DNA of 64,000 nucleotides from CAVSWT01 sp963777515 (GCA_963777515.1 CAVZQU010000008.1:186001-250000); one strand, 5' to 3'. Positions 44,902-55,952 are shown, counted from the first letter of the stretch. The notes: generated by a model not told the origin, from the letters alone. A program made the numbers and translations.

Positions 44902-47043
44902 TTATTTCAACAACACAAACTTTTTTGTTTGGCTAAAGTCCCCGGCTTGTAACCTATAATAATAGATCCCGCTTGGAAATTTGCTGCCATTAAATTCGGA
45001 TTCATATTCTCCCGCTGGTTTTGTTTCGTTTACCAATGTAGCAATTTCATTTCCGAGTATATTATATACCTTTAGTTGTATAGACAGAGCATGTCCCGCC
45101 TCTACAAATGGAATCGAATACTTTATTTTTGTAGTTGGATTAAATGGGTTTGGATAATTTTGCATTAAAACAAAATCATTAATCTTATTTTCTTTATCAT
45201 TTACTTCTGTTGTATTAGTTATACTGAAATTGCTTTTACTTATATCCTTAACATTATAATCCTTACTATCCACAATTTGAACCTGGCACTTATCTGAAAC
45301 ACTTCCTGAAACTTTCCAGCGGTACACTCCAAATTCTGATGTTGTTGCGCCTGAAATAAAAGACCATGTTGTACCTCCATTTGTAGATAACCCAATTTTT
45401 ACATCAGAAACTTTTGTGCTGTTCCATCTTATTTCCTGCGTAGTGCCTATTCTCCAGCTCTCTCCTCCAATTGGTGAAAGCAATTTTAATTGAGCAGTGG
45501 TGTTAGGATGATAGACCCCTAATTTATTTATATTAATACTACCGGAATCAAAAACAAATCTCATGTTTTGCGTGCCTGAATTTAAATCAAAACTATCTGA
45601 AATTACTGTTGTCCAGGTCTGCCATCCCCCGGTATTGGGAACATTTATCGCACCGGTTTTATTCACACCATCAAATTCAATATGGAAAGTCCCGCCGCCG
45701 GTACTGCCGGAAGATACTCTTGCTTCTACGCAATACGTACCGTCGCCATTAACATTTACTAAATAATCCATCCATTCGTCTGTATTTAACCAACCAACAT
45801 TATATCCTCCCCCATCGTCCGTACAATCTTGTATATCAACGCCTTCATTTGGCCGGTATGCTCCGCCATTATTTGCTGCATCATCATCGTTATATGCTGT
45901 CCCTTGTCCGCCAGAATTAAAATTTTCCGATTCAATTTCCCCGGGAATATAAGCAGGAACAATTTTATAGGGAGCTTCAACACAATCATTTCCAACTCTA
46001 AAATTTATGGTATCACTGATGGAAACATATCCTTTGCCTGTGTAAGCGACTGCATAAACATTATAGCAGCCGGGTGAAATATTAAATAAATTTACCTGGT
46101 AAGGATCATTTATGACTTCGCCTATTTTAGCTGCGCCTTGAAAAAAATCTACTTTGGAAATAGTTCCTTCAAATTGAATATCAGCATCTATAGACAAACT
46201 TGTTCCCGGATCAATTATAGAATTTTCGATCGGGTTAATAATATTAATGTCCGGTATTTCAGCTATATCTTGATAAACACGAACATAATCGACTTGTAAT
46301 GTTTGAGGAAAAACTGTTGTTGCATCGGGATTGCCCGGCCAATTTCCGCCCACTGCTAAATTTAATATTATAAAAAAGTCATTTTGAAATTCACTTAAAG
46401 CAGCAGAAGTGATATCAATTGATACATAAGATTTATCATCAACAAACCAGGTAATTTTTTGAGGATCCCAAACAATAGAGAATGTGTGAAAATCGTCTGC
46501 AAATTTTCCCGAAGTTAAAGAATAATTTCCTCCATACTGAGCATGTCCATTATCATCCCAATGTGCTGTCCCATAAACTTTACTATCGCTATTATTACCA
46601 GAGGATCCACAAATCATTTCCATAATGTCCGTTTCACCGCAAGCAGGCCAACCTACCGAAGAAATATTCTCTCCTAACATCCAGAACGCCGGCCAAATTC
46701 CCTGGCTGAATGGCAGCTTCATTCGAGCTTCAATCTTGCCGTACTTAAAAAATCTTTTCCCCTGAGTTTTTATTCTTGCTGATGTATAATTTCTATTCCC
46801 ATAATTTTCTTTTATTGCTTTAATTGTTAGTATTCCATTTTGTACATAACAATTAGTGTCTCTGTCTGTATAATATTCCAATTCGTTATTTCCCCAGCCG
46901 CCTCCGCCGGTTTCTCTCGTCCATGAATTTTGGTCAAGAGTAGTTTCGTTAAATTCATCAGACCATACTAATTGGTAATTTTGAGAGAATGATGCTTCTG
47001 AAATGAAAAAGATAAAAAGTAAAAAAAAGCAGAAATATTTCAT
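44902..47043 (-). CDS. GH16 beta-glucanase, T9SS-secreted, with CBM6-like domain
   Basis: 713 residues. Signal peptide, then GH16 (WSDEFNETTLDQNSWTRETG; GKIEARMKLPFSQGIWPAFW) with catalytic GETDIMEM: E137 nucleophile, D139, E142 acid/base. An Ig-like domain (about 280-355) follows. A CBM6-like domain (GEIESENFNSGGQGTAYNDD, GWLNTDEWMDYLVNVNGDGT) follows at about 370-500. Then a Ser/Thr-type Ig-fold domain (LLSPIGGESWRIGTTQEIRW) and a T9SS sorting domain (MQNYPNPFNPTTKIKYSI to TKKFVLLK). It hydrolyses beta-1,3 or mixed-linkage glucans such as laminarin or lichenan. GH16 with CBM6 and T9SS is a common secreted laminarinase layout. Confidence 0.93.
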   Translation of the reverse strand: MKYFCFFLLFIFFISEASFSQNYQLVWSDEFNETTLDQNSWTRETGGGGWGNNELEYYTDRDTNCYVQNGILTIKAIKENYGNRNYTSARIKTQGKRFFKYGKIEARMKLPFSQGIWPAFWMLGENISSVGWPACGETDIMEMICGSSGNNSDSKVYGTAHWDDNGHAQYGGNYSLTSGKFADDFHTFSIVWDPQKITWFVDDKSYVSIDITSAALSEFQNDFFIILNLAVGGNWPGNPDATTVFPQTLQVDYVRVYQDIAEIPDINIINPIENSIIDPGTSLSIDADIQFEGTISKVDFFQGAAKIGEVINDPYQVNLFNISPGCYNVYAVAYTGKGYVSISDTINFRVGNDCVEAPYKIVPAYIPGEIESENFNSGGQGTAYNDDDAANNGGAYRPNEGVDIQDCTDDGGGYNVGWLNTDEWMDYLVNVNGDGTYCVEARVSSGSTGGGTFHIEFDGVNKTGAINVPNTGGWQTWTTVISDSFDLNSGTQNMRFVFDSGSININKLGVYHPNTTAQLKLLSPIGGESWRIGTTQEIRWNSTKVSDVKIGLSTNGGTTWSFISGATTSEFGVYRWKVSGSVSDKCQVQIVDSKDYNVKDISKSNFSITNTTEVNDKENKINDFVLMQNYPNPFNPTTKIKYSIPFVEAGHALSIQLKVYNILGNEIATLVNETKPAGEYESEFNGSKFPSGIYYYRLQAGDFSQTKKFVLLK

Positions 47044-47189
47044 GGAAATCCCCGATACTGAAGACTATTGTAAAAATATTATATGTTAATTTATAAATAA
47101 AAATTGAATGATGGTATAGGGAAAACCATGGTTTTGAAGATCAAATTACGAGTCCAATTTCTAAAAGAAATTAGGTTAGGTAATTGCAA

Positions 47190-48170
47190 TTATCCCACTC
47201 TTGAAATTGCCATAATCGTTAAATCATCCTTCATGCTATTCCCTTTCATAAATTCTCTGACATCGGATCTCAGTGCTTCAACAAGTTGTTTGGCTTTTTT
47301 CTGGTAATTTAATTTGATAACATTATTAATTTTTTCTTCTCCATATTCTTCCTCGCCATTGAACGCTTCCGATAGTCCATCGGAATAAAGAATTAGACTT
47401 TCGTCTTTTTCCAGGGTCAATTTATTAAATGAATAATCAAGGGTGCAGAATAAACCTATCGGGACAGAGGTTGAATCAACTGTAACCATATTTAACTTTT
47501 TCATAAGAATTGGAAGGCAATGGCCCGCATTGCTTATTTCTATTGTTCCATCTTTATTTGCTCTTCCGCAAACCAAGGTCATGAAATGTGAACTAATACT
47601 GCTTTCGCAAAACAAACGGTTTGCATGCTTTAGTAAATCGCTTAAAGGAAAATTCAAATTTGTTAAGCTGTGAAATACTGCATGCATTTGCGTCATCAAC
47701 ATTGATGCTGCAACGCCTTTCCCGGTAACATCCCCAAGCATAAATAAAAAACCGTCTTCATTTTCATTAATAATTACATCACAATAATCTCCGCTTACAA
47801 CTCCAGCGGGAGAATAGTAGTAACTAATCTCCCAACCGTCTTTTGCAATATCATTTTTAGGAAGCAATCCCATTTGAATTCTATTCGCCAACTCTAAATC
47901 ATCTTCAAGTGCACGCTGCTGTTTGGCATTTAAATCTCCTAAGCAAACAGTAATTAAAGGATCAACTAATAATCTGTCTTCTTCAATTGGTGCATGACAA
48001 ACTTCACAAATCCCATAAGTTCCTGCCTCTATTCTTTCCAAAGCCATATCCACTTCATGAAGAAGCTCTAATAAATGTTTTGGCTCATTCTGAATAGAAA
48101 TAGTCTTTTCCAGCCTATTTTTTCTTTCCCTAAGTTGAGTTTTAAAATCATTTAATGCTTCAGCTTCCAT
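47190..48170 (-). CDS. DksA/TraR-like zinc-finger fused to SpoIIE PP2C phosphatase
   Basis: 326 residues. The first ~85 resemble DksA/TraR: a helical lead-in then MALERIEAGTYGICEVCHAP and IEEDRLLVDPLITVCLGDL. Three of the four Zn cysteines are present (CEVC, and the Cys of TVCL); the fourth position is Asp or Leu, so metal binding is doubtful or altered. The rest is a SpoIIE/RsbU PP2C domain (ELANRIQMGLLP, PAGVVSGDYCDVIIN, FMLGDVTGKGVAASMLMTQM, AGHCLPILMKK, LILYSDGLSEAFN, MKDDLTIMAISR). It would dephosphorylate an anti-sigma antagonist. The joined domains hint at control by (p)ppGpp or RNA polymerase contact, which is inference. Confidence 0.88.
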   Translation of the reverse strand: MEAEALNDFKTQLRERKNRLEKTISIQNEPKHLLELLHEVDMALERIEAGTYGICEVCHAPIEEDRLLVDPLITVCLGDLNAKQQRALEDDLELANRIQMGLLPKNDIAKDGWEISYYYSPAGVVSGDYCDVIINENEDGFLFMLGDVTGKGVAASMLMTQMHAVFHSLTNLNFPLSDLLKHANRLFCESSISSHFMTLVCGRANKDGTIEISNAGHCLPILMKKLNMVTVDSTSVPIGLFCTLDYSFNKLTLEKDESLILYSDGLSEAFNGEEEYGEEKINNVIKLNYQKKAKQLVEALRSDVREFMKGNSMKDDLTIMAISRVG

Positions 48171-48418
48171 CTTTGTCTCCTTATAAATATTTAGGTAGTA
48201 TTATTACTAATTATGAAATTAATTGGCAAGAAAAAAATGATGGAGGGTCGGAAAAGTAACACACTGTTCTATTTTTTTCAGATTTGTTTAAAATTATATT
48301 TTCTCTTTAATCACTCTTTAATTAACTTATTTTTTAAATAATTTTTCCTTGAAAATTTTCTATTATATTGTTATCAGCCAAAAAGTTAACCCGTTTTATT
48401 AATAATTTTGAGTTTAAA

Positions 48419-50818
48419 ATGAAAACCACCATATTCATTCTTGTTTTAATATTAACTTCTCTTAACTTAAACGCACAAACAGCCCCAGGCTATCCAATCA
48501 AACAATCTGATTTAACCAAAGTTAATTTTACGGGCGGGTTCTGGCAGCAGAGATACGATACCAACCGTGTTGTAACAATTCCTTTTCTTCTTAAAGAAAT
48601 TCAAGCAACAGGCCGGGTTGATAACATGAAATTTGCCGCAGGTATAAAAACAGGGGTTTATTGCACCCGCTATCCATTTGACGATACTGATATTTATAAA
48701 ACTATTGAAGCAGCAAGTTATGAACTAGCAAAGAATAAAAACAAAAAACTTAAACAGCAGATCGACAGCTTAATTACTCTTATTTCAAAAGTTCAATTAG
48801 ATGATGGGTATTTGTATTCGCCCAGAAGAGCACCATCAGAAAAAATTAAAAAAGCTATTGGGCCGGAAAGATGGTCAAACTTGCAATGGAGCCATGAGCT
48901 TTATAATATGGGCCATTTATACGAAGCGGCTGTTGCTTATTATCAGGCAACCGGTGAAAAATCTCTTTTAAATATTGCTTTAAAAAATGCTGATTTAATT
49001 TTAAAAGATTTCAATCCAAACGCCATACAGCTTCCACCCGGACATCAAGAAATTGAAATCGGATTGGTCAAATTATATTTACTTACAGGTGAAAGAAAAT
49101 ATTTAAATCAAGCAAAATATTTTTTAGATATTCGCGGCAGAGGAAAAGAATTAACCGGAAGAAAATCGTGGGGCGAATATGCACAGGATCATAAACCGGT
49201 AATTGAACAAACTGAAGCTGTGGGCCATGCTGTGCGTGCTGCTTATATGTATTCTGCAATGACGGATATTGCCGCCTTAACCGGAAATAAAGATTATGCG
49301 AATGCAATAAATAAATTATGGCAAAATGTCGTATATAAAAAATTATATATTACAGGCGGAATTGGTTCAACTGGATGGGGAGAGGCTTTGGGTAAAAATT
49401 ATGATTTGCCTAATGCAAGCGCGTACAATGAAACTTGTTCTTCAATTGCCTTGATGCTTTGGAATTATAGAATGTTTCAGCTTTATGGTGATGCAAAATA
49501 TCTTGATATTTTTGAACGGACTTTATACAATGCTTTTTTATCAGGTCTTGGTATGCAGGGAAATTTATTTTTCTATTCTAATCCCCTTCAATCATTTGGA
49601 AGTGAAGAAAGAACTCATTGGTTTATTTGTGCCTGCTGCCCGCCAAACGTTGCCAGGTTTATCGCATCACTTCCTTCAAGAATTTATGCAACTGAAGAAA
49701 ACAATATTTTTGTAAACTTGTTTTGTTCGAGCAATGCAGAGCTTCAACTTAAAAATTCAAAGGTAAAATTAAAGCAAGAAACAAATTATCCATGGGATGG
49801 AAAAATTAATTTATTTGTTAATGTGGAAAAAGAAAATGAAAACTTTACAGTCAAATTAAGAATTCCTGCCTGGTCAACCGGTAAACCGCTTGATGGTGAT
49901 TTGTATAAATTTTTTAAGCCAACAGGTTCTCCGGTTATAAAGATAAACGGAAATGAAATCCGGTATAAAATTGAAAATGGATTTGCAGCAATTAACAGAA
50001 CTTGGAAAAAGAATGATCATATAGAATTAATTCTTCCAATGAAAATTCATAGAGTAATTGCGAACGATAGTGTTGATGCCGATAAAGGCTTGGTTGCTTT
50101 GCAGAGAGGCCCGGTTGTTTATTGTGTTGAATGGCCAGAGAATAAAGACAGTCTTACAAGCAACATTCTTTTGCCGGATGATGCAAAATTAACTTCGGAA
50201 TTAAAGCCTAATTTACTAAATGGAATTACAGTTATAAAAGGAAATTTCCTGAAATATAAATTTGAAAACAAACACGTTATTTCATACAAAGAAGAAGTTG
50301 AAGCAATTCCATATTATGCATGGGCACATCGCGGAAAAGGCGAAATGAATGTTTGGCTCGCCAGGGATGAATCTGCTATAATACCAGCAAACGGGCCCGG
50401 TATTATTTCAAAAAGTATATTATCAGCTTCATCAGGAAAAAACATTGAAGCATTAAATGATTTAGTTGACCCACTAAATTCGGAAGGCTCAGCGATTTCA
50501 TTTTTTGCCTTCAATCCAGATACTACAGATAAAATTATCCAAATTGACTTCCCAAAATTGTCTGAGCTTTCAAGTTTAAATGTCTTTTGGGTAGACAATG
50601 AAAATGCAAATCAATTTAAAATTCCTTTGGAATGGAAAGTTCAATATTTGCAGGAAGATAATAATTGGGGTGATGTTTATACCACTTTAGATTATACTAA
50701 AAAGAAAGGCGACTACAGCGATGTTTCTTTTGAAACTGTTAGAACAAATTCAATTAGAATTATTGTAACTCCGCAAAAGAATTTTAATGTTGGAATTTAT
50801 GAAATTAAAACCAAATAA
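48419..50818 (+). CDS. GH127 beta-L-arabinofuranosidase-like glycosidase
   Basis: 800 residues from ATG 48419 (signal peptide FILVLILTSLNLNAQ); the frame opens 17 codons earlier at 48368, but that N-terminus (MLSAKKLTRFINN) is not signal-like. The GH127 core is clear: VNFTGGFWQQRYDTNRVVTI, WSHELYNMGHLYEAAVAYYQ, ITGGIGSTGWGEALG. Its zinc cluster comes from AYNETCSSIALMLW (Glu338, Cys340) and FICACCPPN (Cys406, Cys407); family members use a Glu-Cys3 zinc centre with a Cys nucleophile. It removes terminal L-arabinofuranose or related sugars. A C-terminal beta-sandwich ends NVGIYEIKTK. Likely periplasmic; no T9SS domain. Confidence 0.88.
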   Translation: MKTTIFILVLILTSLNLNAQTAPGYPIKQSDLTKVNFTGGFWQQRYDTNRVVTIPFLLKEIQATGRVDNMKFAAGIKTGVYCTRYPFDDTDIYKTIEAASYELAKNKNKKLKQQIDSLITLISKVQLDDGYLYSPRRAPSEKIKKAIGPERWSNLQWSHELYNMGHLYEAAVAYYQATGEKSLLNIALKNADLILKDFNPNAIQLPPGHQEIEIGLVKLYLLTGERKYLNQAKYFLDIRGRGKELTGRKSWGEYAQDHKPVIEQTEAVGHAVRAAYMYSAMTDIAALTGNKDYANAINKLWQNVVYKKLYITGGIGSTGWGEALGKNYDLPNASAYNETCSSIALMLWNYRMFQLYGDAKYLDIFERTLYNAFLSGLGMQGNLFFYSNPLQSFGSEERTHWFICACCPPNVARFIASLPSRIYATEENNIFVNLFCSSNAELQLKNSKVKLKQETNYPWDGKINLFVNVEKENENFTVKLRIPAWSTGKPLDGDLYKFFKPTGSPVIKINGNEIRYKIENGFAAINRTWKKNDHIELILPMKIHRVIANDSVDADKGLVALQRGPVVYCVEWPENKDSLTSNILLPDDAKLTSELKPNLLNGITVIKGNFLKYKFENKHVISYKEEVEAIPYYAWAHRGKGEMNVWLARDESAIIPANGPGIISKSILSASSGKNIEALNDLVDPLNSEGSAISFFAFNPDTTDKIIQIDFPKLSELSSLNVFWVDNENANQFKIPLEWKVQYLQEDNNWGDVYTTLDYTKKKGDYSDVSFETVRTNSIRIIVTPQKNFNVGIYEIKTK

Positions 50819-50842
50819 TATTTCTTGATGTATCGAAAATCT

Positions 50843-53800
50843 TTATTCTCCTTCATCATAATTTAAAATAGGACTAAGCCATTTTTCCATTTCTTCAAAG
50901 CTTAGTCCTTTTCTTTTATGATAATCCAGTACCTGATCTTTTCCTATTTTGCCTACATTAAAATATCTTGATTCTGGATGAGCAAAATACAATCCGCACA
51001 CAGATGCAGCCGGATGCATTGCAAAGCTTTCCGTTAAAGAAATTCCGGTATGTTTTTCAGCATCAAGCAAATTAAAAATGATTGGCTTCTCTGTATGGTC
51101 CGGCTGTGCAGGATATCCTGGTGCAGGCCGGATTCCCTGGTAATTTTCTTTTATCAAATCTTCACTTGAGTATTCTTCTTCGGGTGCATAGCCCCAATAT
51201 TTTTTCCTGACTAATTCATGAAGATGCTCGGCAAAAGCTTCAGCGAGTCTATCAGCAAGGGCTTTGGTTAGAATGCTGTTATAATCATCATGTTCTCTTT
51301 CGAATTTCTCAATTAATTTTTCAATTCCAATTCCTGCGGTTACAGCAAAAGCACCAATATAATCTTTTACCCCGCTTTCCTTTGGAGCAATGTAATCGGC
51401 TAATGCAAGATTTGGAAGCCCATTTGATTTTTGTGATTGAGAACGTAAGCTATGTAATACTCTTTTAACACCTGTTCTTGAATCATCAGTATAAATTTCA
51501 ATATCATCACAGAAAACAGAATTAGCAGCAAAGAGGCTGAAAACTCCATTTGCTTTTAAAAGTTTTTTAGAAATTATTTCATTCAAAAGTTTATTGGCAT
51601 CATCATATAATTTTTTTGCTTCGGACCCATATTTATCACTTTCAAATATAGACGGATACTTTCCTTTTAGTTCCCAGGTTAAAAAGAATGGCGTCCAATC
51701 AATATATTCTCGAAGCTTTTCAAGTGGGTAATTTTCTAAAACTTTAACTCCTAAAGTTTCAGGCTTTTTAATTTTTGCTTTCTGCCAATCGGTTTTTAAC
51801 CTATTCTCTCGAGCCTTATCAATATTTAAAAAGTTTTTTTCGCTCATTCTTTTTTGATGACTTGCCCTTAGCCTTTCGTACTCATCTTTAATCCCTGTTT
51901 CAAATTTTTCTTTAAGATTTTTATCATCGCTTAACAAGCTGCTTACAACAGGGACACTCCTGGATGCATCGAGCACATGCACAGTTGTTCCGCTGTAGCC
52001 AGGCTGAATTTTAACTGCAGTATGAATTCGGGAAGTTGTTGCTCCGCCAATCAACAATGGACCTTTATTTTCCTACGTTCCATTTCTTTTGCAACATGAA
52101 CCATTTCATCAAGAGAAGGAGTAATGAGCCCGCTTAATCCGATTACATCTACCTTTTCATCAATTGCTGTCTGTAATATTTTATCCGAGTTAACCATCAC
52201 GCCAAGGTCAATAACATTATAGTTATTACATCCTAGTACAACACCTACAATATTTTTGCCAATATCGTGAACATCGCCTTTAACAGTTGCCATTAAAATT
52301 TTACCAGCCGCCCTTGTATCATTTGCTGCTGCTTTTTCTTCTTCAATGTATGGAATAAGATATGCTACTGCTTTTTTCATTACACGTGCACTTTTAACAA
52401 CCTGCGGTAAAAACATTTTCCCGGAACCAAATAAATCTCCGACGACATTCATTCCATCCATTAATGGGCCTTCAATCACTTCGAGCGGCTTCGGCAATTT
52501 TTTTCTTGCTTCCTCGGTATCTTCTTCTATATAATCAACAATTCCTTTTATCAAAGCATGCTTCAATCTTTCTTCAACAGAATTATTACGCCACTCATCT
52601 TTTTTTACAGCTTCTTTTCCTTTTTGCTTAACGGTTTCAGCAAAGTCAACCAATCTTTCCGTAGCATCCTTTCTTCTGTTTAGAAGTACATCTTCCACAA
52701 GCTCTAAAAGATCTTTGGGGATTTCTTCATAAACTTCAAGCTGGCCGGCATTTACAATTCCCATATCAAGTCCGGCTTTTATGGCATGAAACAGAAAAGC
52801 AGAATGCATTGCTTCACGAACTAAATTGTTTCCACGAAATGAAAATGAAATATTGCTTATCCCGCCACTAACTTTTACAAAAGGCAGATTTTGTTTTATC
52901 CATCTTGCTGTTTCTATAAAATCTACAGCATAATTATTATGTTCTTCAATTCCTGTTGCAACCGTTAAAACATTAGGATCAAAAATTATATCCTGCGGAT
53001 TGAAACCAACTTTATTGATTAAGATATCATAAGCCCGTTTGCAAATTTCTATTCTTCTTTGAAAAGTATCTCCCTGCCCTTTTTCATCGAATGCCATTAC
53101 AACTGTAGCAGCACCATACATTTTTATTTTATTTGCATGATCAATAAAAACTTCTTCGCCTTCTTTTAAGCTGATGGAGTTAACAATGCTTTTACCCTGC
53201 AAGCATTTTAATCCGGCTTCAATAACAGACCATTTAGATGAATCAATCATTATGGGAAGTTTTGCAATATCGGGTTCTGCTTGAAGAAGATTAATAAATT
53301 TCACCATTGCTTCTTCTGAATTCAGCAGACCTTCATCCATATTAATATCAAGAACCTGCGCACCACCTTCTACTTGTCCGCGTGCGACAGCAAGAGCGCT
53401 TTCATAATCCCCGGCTAAAATTAGATTAGCAAATTTTTTAGAGCCGGTTATATTTGTACGTTCACCGATGTTTACAAAATTAGTTTCTGGGCGAACAACT
53501 ACGGGTTCAAGTCCGCTTAATCTTAAATATGGTTTTACTTCAGCAGGTTTTCTTGGCGGATATTTTTTTGTAATCTCAGCGAAATGTTTAATGTGCTCAG
53601 GCGTTGTTCCGCAGCATCCGCCAACAATATTTAAAAATCCTTCTCTTGCATAATCTTCCAATACTTTTGTCATTGATTCGGGAGTATCGTCATATTCCCC
53701 AAATTCATTTGGCAGTCCGGCATTAGGATAAATGCTGGTATATATATTGGCTAATCCTGAAAGCTCTTCAATAAAAGGGCGCATTTCCGGTGCACCTAAT

Positions 53801-54545
53801 GAACAATTTACACCAACACTCAATAAATTTTGTGCATGTGAAACTGAAATCCAAAATGCCTCTATCGTTTGTCCCGACAAAGTTCTACCGCTCATATCCA
53901 CAACAGTACCGGAAATCATTAAAGGAATCTGTTTCCCAATCTGTTGGCTTAATTCCATAATAGCATAAATAGCAGCTTTGGCATTAAGTGTATCAAAAAC
54001 GGTTTCAATAAGAAGTATGTCGGCACCGCCATCAATAAGCCCGCGAGCCTGTTCTTTATAAACTTTGCTTACTTGGTTAAAAGTTACTGCGCGAAACCCA
54101 GGATCCGTGACTGAAGGTGACATAGACAATGTTTTATTAGTAGGCCCGATTGCACCGGCAACAAATCTTTGAAGTGAAGGATCTTTAACATTGTATTCAT
54201 CAACGCATTCTTTAGCAATTTTAGCAGCGTTGAAATTTAAATCATAAACGAGATGTTCGGTTCTATAATCGGCTTGTGAAATTCCATTTCCATTAAATGT
54301 ATTTGTTCCAAGTATTTCCGCGCCAGAATTTAAAAAGCCCGGTGTATATCTTTAACTATTTCAGGCTGTGTAAGGCATAGAATATCATTATTGCCCTTTA
54401 AATCATGCGGATGATCTTTTAATAAATTCCCGCGAAAATCTTCTTCTGTTAATCGCAGCTTTTGAATCATTGTTCCGCGCGGGCCATCCAGAAGCATTAT
54501 TTTTTTAGATAAAATATTCCGTAATATTTCTAAAGTATTTGTCAT
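50843..54545 (-). CDS. metH: Cobalamin-dependent methionine synthase, two frameshifts
   Basis: One ~1234-residue gene split by a missing base near 54338-54345 and another near 52059-52063. Domains in order: homocysteine-binding (LLDGPRGTMIQ; VGVNCSLGAPEM; IVGGCCGTTPEH with zinc cysteines), pterin-binding (NIGERTNITGSKKF), B12 cap (EGPLMDGMNVVGDLFGSGKM), B12-binding with the axial His (GDVHDIGKNIVGVVLG), and the activation domain (YFAHPESRYFNVGKIGKDQV). It moves a methyl group from methyltetrahydrofolate to homocysteine through cobalamin. Breaks at two points in an otherwise perfect gene look like sequencing indels. No cobalamin or SAM riboswitch is apparent in the 91-bp leader shared with hldD. 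Confidence 0.95.
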
Positions 54546-54636
54546 TGTTTTAATTTTTTATATGCTATGCAAAGGATTGTAAATATAATTAAATTAGCCT
54601 ATAATAAAAATAAACTTAATCATTCAGAGGTCGTTC

Positions 54637-55608
54637 ATGATTATTGTAACAGGCGGTGCAGGCTTTATTGGAAGTGCAATTGTCTGGCATTTAAACCGGT
54701 TGGGAAAAGAAGATGTTATTATTGTTGATGAACTCGGACTTGAAGAAAAATGGAAAAATTTAATCGGATTAAAATTCCAGGATTTCGTTCATAAAGATGA
54801 TTTTATTGAGAAGCTTAACAATGGAGTTAAATATAAAATAAGTGCAATAATTCACATGGGTGCTAATTCATCAACTACAGAAAAAGATGCAGACCATTTA
54901 ATTAGAAATAATTTTCAATATACTCAAAAGCTTGCCAAATATTCTTTCAAGAATAATATAAGATTTATTTACGCATCCTCAGCCGCGACTTACGGCGACG
55001 GTTCGCTTGGTTTTAATGATGACAATGATAAGTTAAATTCCCTTCGCCCTTTAAATATGTATGGTTATTCAAAGAGCCTTTTTGATATTTGGGCAAGGAA
55101 CCAGGGCTTGCTAGATAAAATAGCCGGGCTAAAATATTTTAATGTTTATGGCCCAAACGAGTATCATAAAGGAGATATGAGAAGCGTTGTGCATAAAGCT
55201 TTTGAGCAAATTAGAGATACCGGAAAAGTAAAACTGTTTAAATCTGAAAACTCCAATTATAAAGACGGGGAACAGAAAAGAGATTTTATTTATGTTAAAG
55301 ACGCAGTTGAAATGACTCTCTTCTTTTTAGATAATCCAGATAAGAACGGGATTTATAATATTGGCTCAGGTAACGCAAGAACCTGGAAAGATTTAGTAAC
55401 GGCAATATTTAATGCAATGGAAGCGCCTGTAAATATTGAATATATAGCCTTGCCTAAAAGTCTGGCAAAAAAATACCAGTATTTTACAGAAGCTAATCTA
55501 TCTAAAATAAAAAAAGCCGGCTACTCAAAATCTTTAAGCTTACTTGAAGATGGAGTAACCGACTATGTAAAAAATTATTTATTAAAAGAAAGTTATCTTG
55601 GATATTAG
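54637..55608 (+). CDS. hldD: ADP-L-glycero-D-manno-heptose 6-epimerase
   Basis: 323 residues of the extended SDR family. The NAD(P) motif GGAGFIGS (residues 6-13), catalytic YGYSKS and the product-loop FNVYGPNEYHKGDMRSVVHK are those of HldD/RfaD, together with the tail segment LEDGVTDYVKNYL. It epimerises ADP-heptose for the inner core of lipopolysaccharide, so the cell has a heptose-bearing LPS-type outer membrane. A strong AGAGG site precedes the ATG. Divergent from metH. Confidence 0.93.
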   Translation: MIIVTGGAGFIGSAIVWHLNRLGKEDVIIVDELGLEEKWKNLIGLKFQDFVHKDDFIEKLNNGVKYKISAIIHMGANSSTTEKDADHLIRNNFQYTQKLAKYSFKNNIRFIYASSAATYGDGSLGFNDDNDKLNSLRPLNMYGYSKSLFDIWARNQGLLDKIAGLKYFNVYGPNEYHKGDMRSVVHKAFEQIRDTGKVKLFKSENSNYKDGEQKRDFIYVKDAVEMTLFFLDNPDKNGIYNIGSGNARTWKDLVTAIFNAMEAPVNIEYIALPKSLAKKYQYFTEANLSKIKKAGYSKSLSLLEDGVTDYVKNYLLKESYLGY

Positions 55609-55610
55609 CT

Positions 55611-55637
55611 CAATATAATTATACGCTAATTATATTG
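55611..55637. terminator. Convergent terminator stem
   Basis: CAATATAATTA (55611-55621), loop TACG plus C, TAATTATATTG (55627-55637) form an 11-pair stem between hldD and the convergent acidic-protein gene, overlapping the latter's stop. It is AT-rich and without a long U-run, so weak but bidirectional. Confidence 0.45.
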
Positions 55638-55952
55638 CATATCGTCATCATCGTCAAGAAGGTCGTCGTCATCTTCATCAAAATCGAAATCTTCATCAAA
55701 AATTTCATCTTCAGGCTCTATTTCTGAGCTGTCATCTTCTTCAACAAAATCATCTTCGTCATCGTCAAGAAGATCGTCGTCGTCGTCAAAATCATCATCG
55801 TCATCATCATATTCTGATGCACTTAAATACATTTCAAGAGTTTCAATATCTTCATTTCCTGTTATGGGTATTCCATTTTCTATACATTCTTCAGCTAACT
55901 CCTGTTGAGTCTTAAAAACTTTTTCTTCCGAATCATTTATTAAACCAACCAT
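55626..55952 (-). CDS. Hyperacidic Asp/Glu-rich small protein
   Basis: 108 residues. The first ~50 are a normal compact segment (TQQELAEECIENGIPITGNE, IETLEMYLSAS). The rest is a run of Asp and Glu with repeated D-D-D-F, D-D-D-L and E-E-D units (for example YDDDDDDFDDDDDLLDDDED) and a QYN end. The codons mix GAT/GAC and GAA/GAG, so this is protein-level selection, not a simple DNA repeat. Acidic tails of this type can bind Ca or Mg, or basic partners such as ribosomal proteins; function is unknown. Small acidic genes like it sit beside metabolic genes in this branch. Confidence 0.7.
   Translation of the reverse strand: MVGLINDSEEKVFKTQQELAEECIENGIPITGNEDIETLEMYLSASEYDDDDDDFDDDDDLLDDDEDDFVEEDDSSEIEPEDEIFDEDFDFDEDDDDLLDDDDDMQYN

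Noticed and set aside
54546..54636. Cobalamin or SAM riboswitch upstream of metH
   Set aside because: The 91-bp gap shared with hldD has no recognisable conserved core and is too short for both a promoter and a riboswitch.
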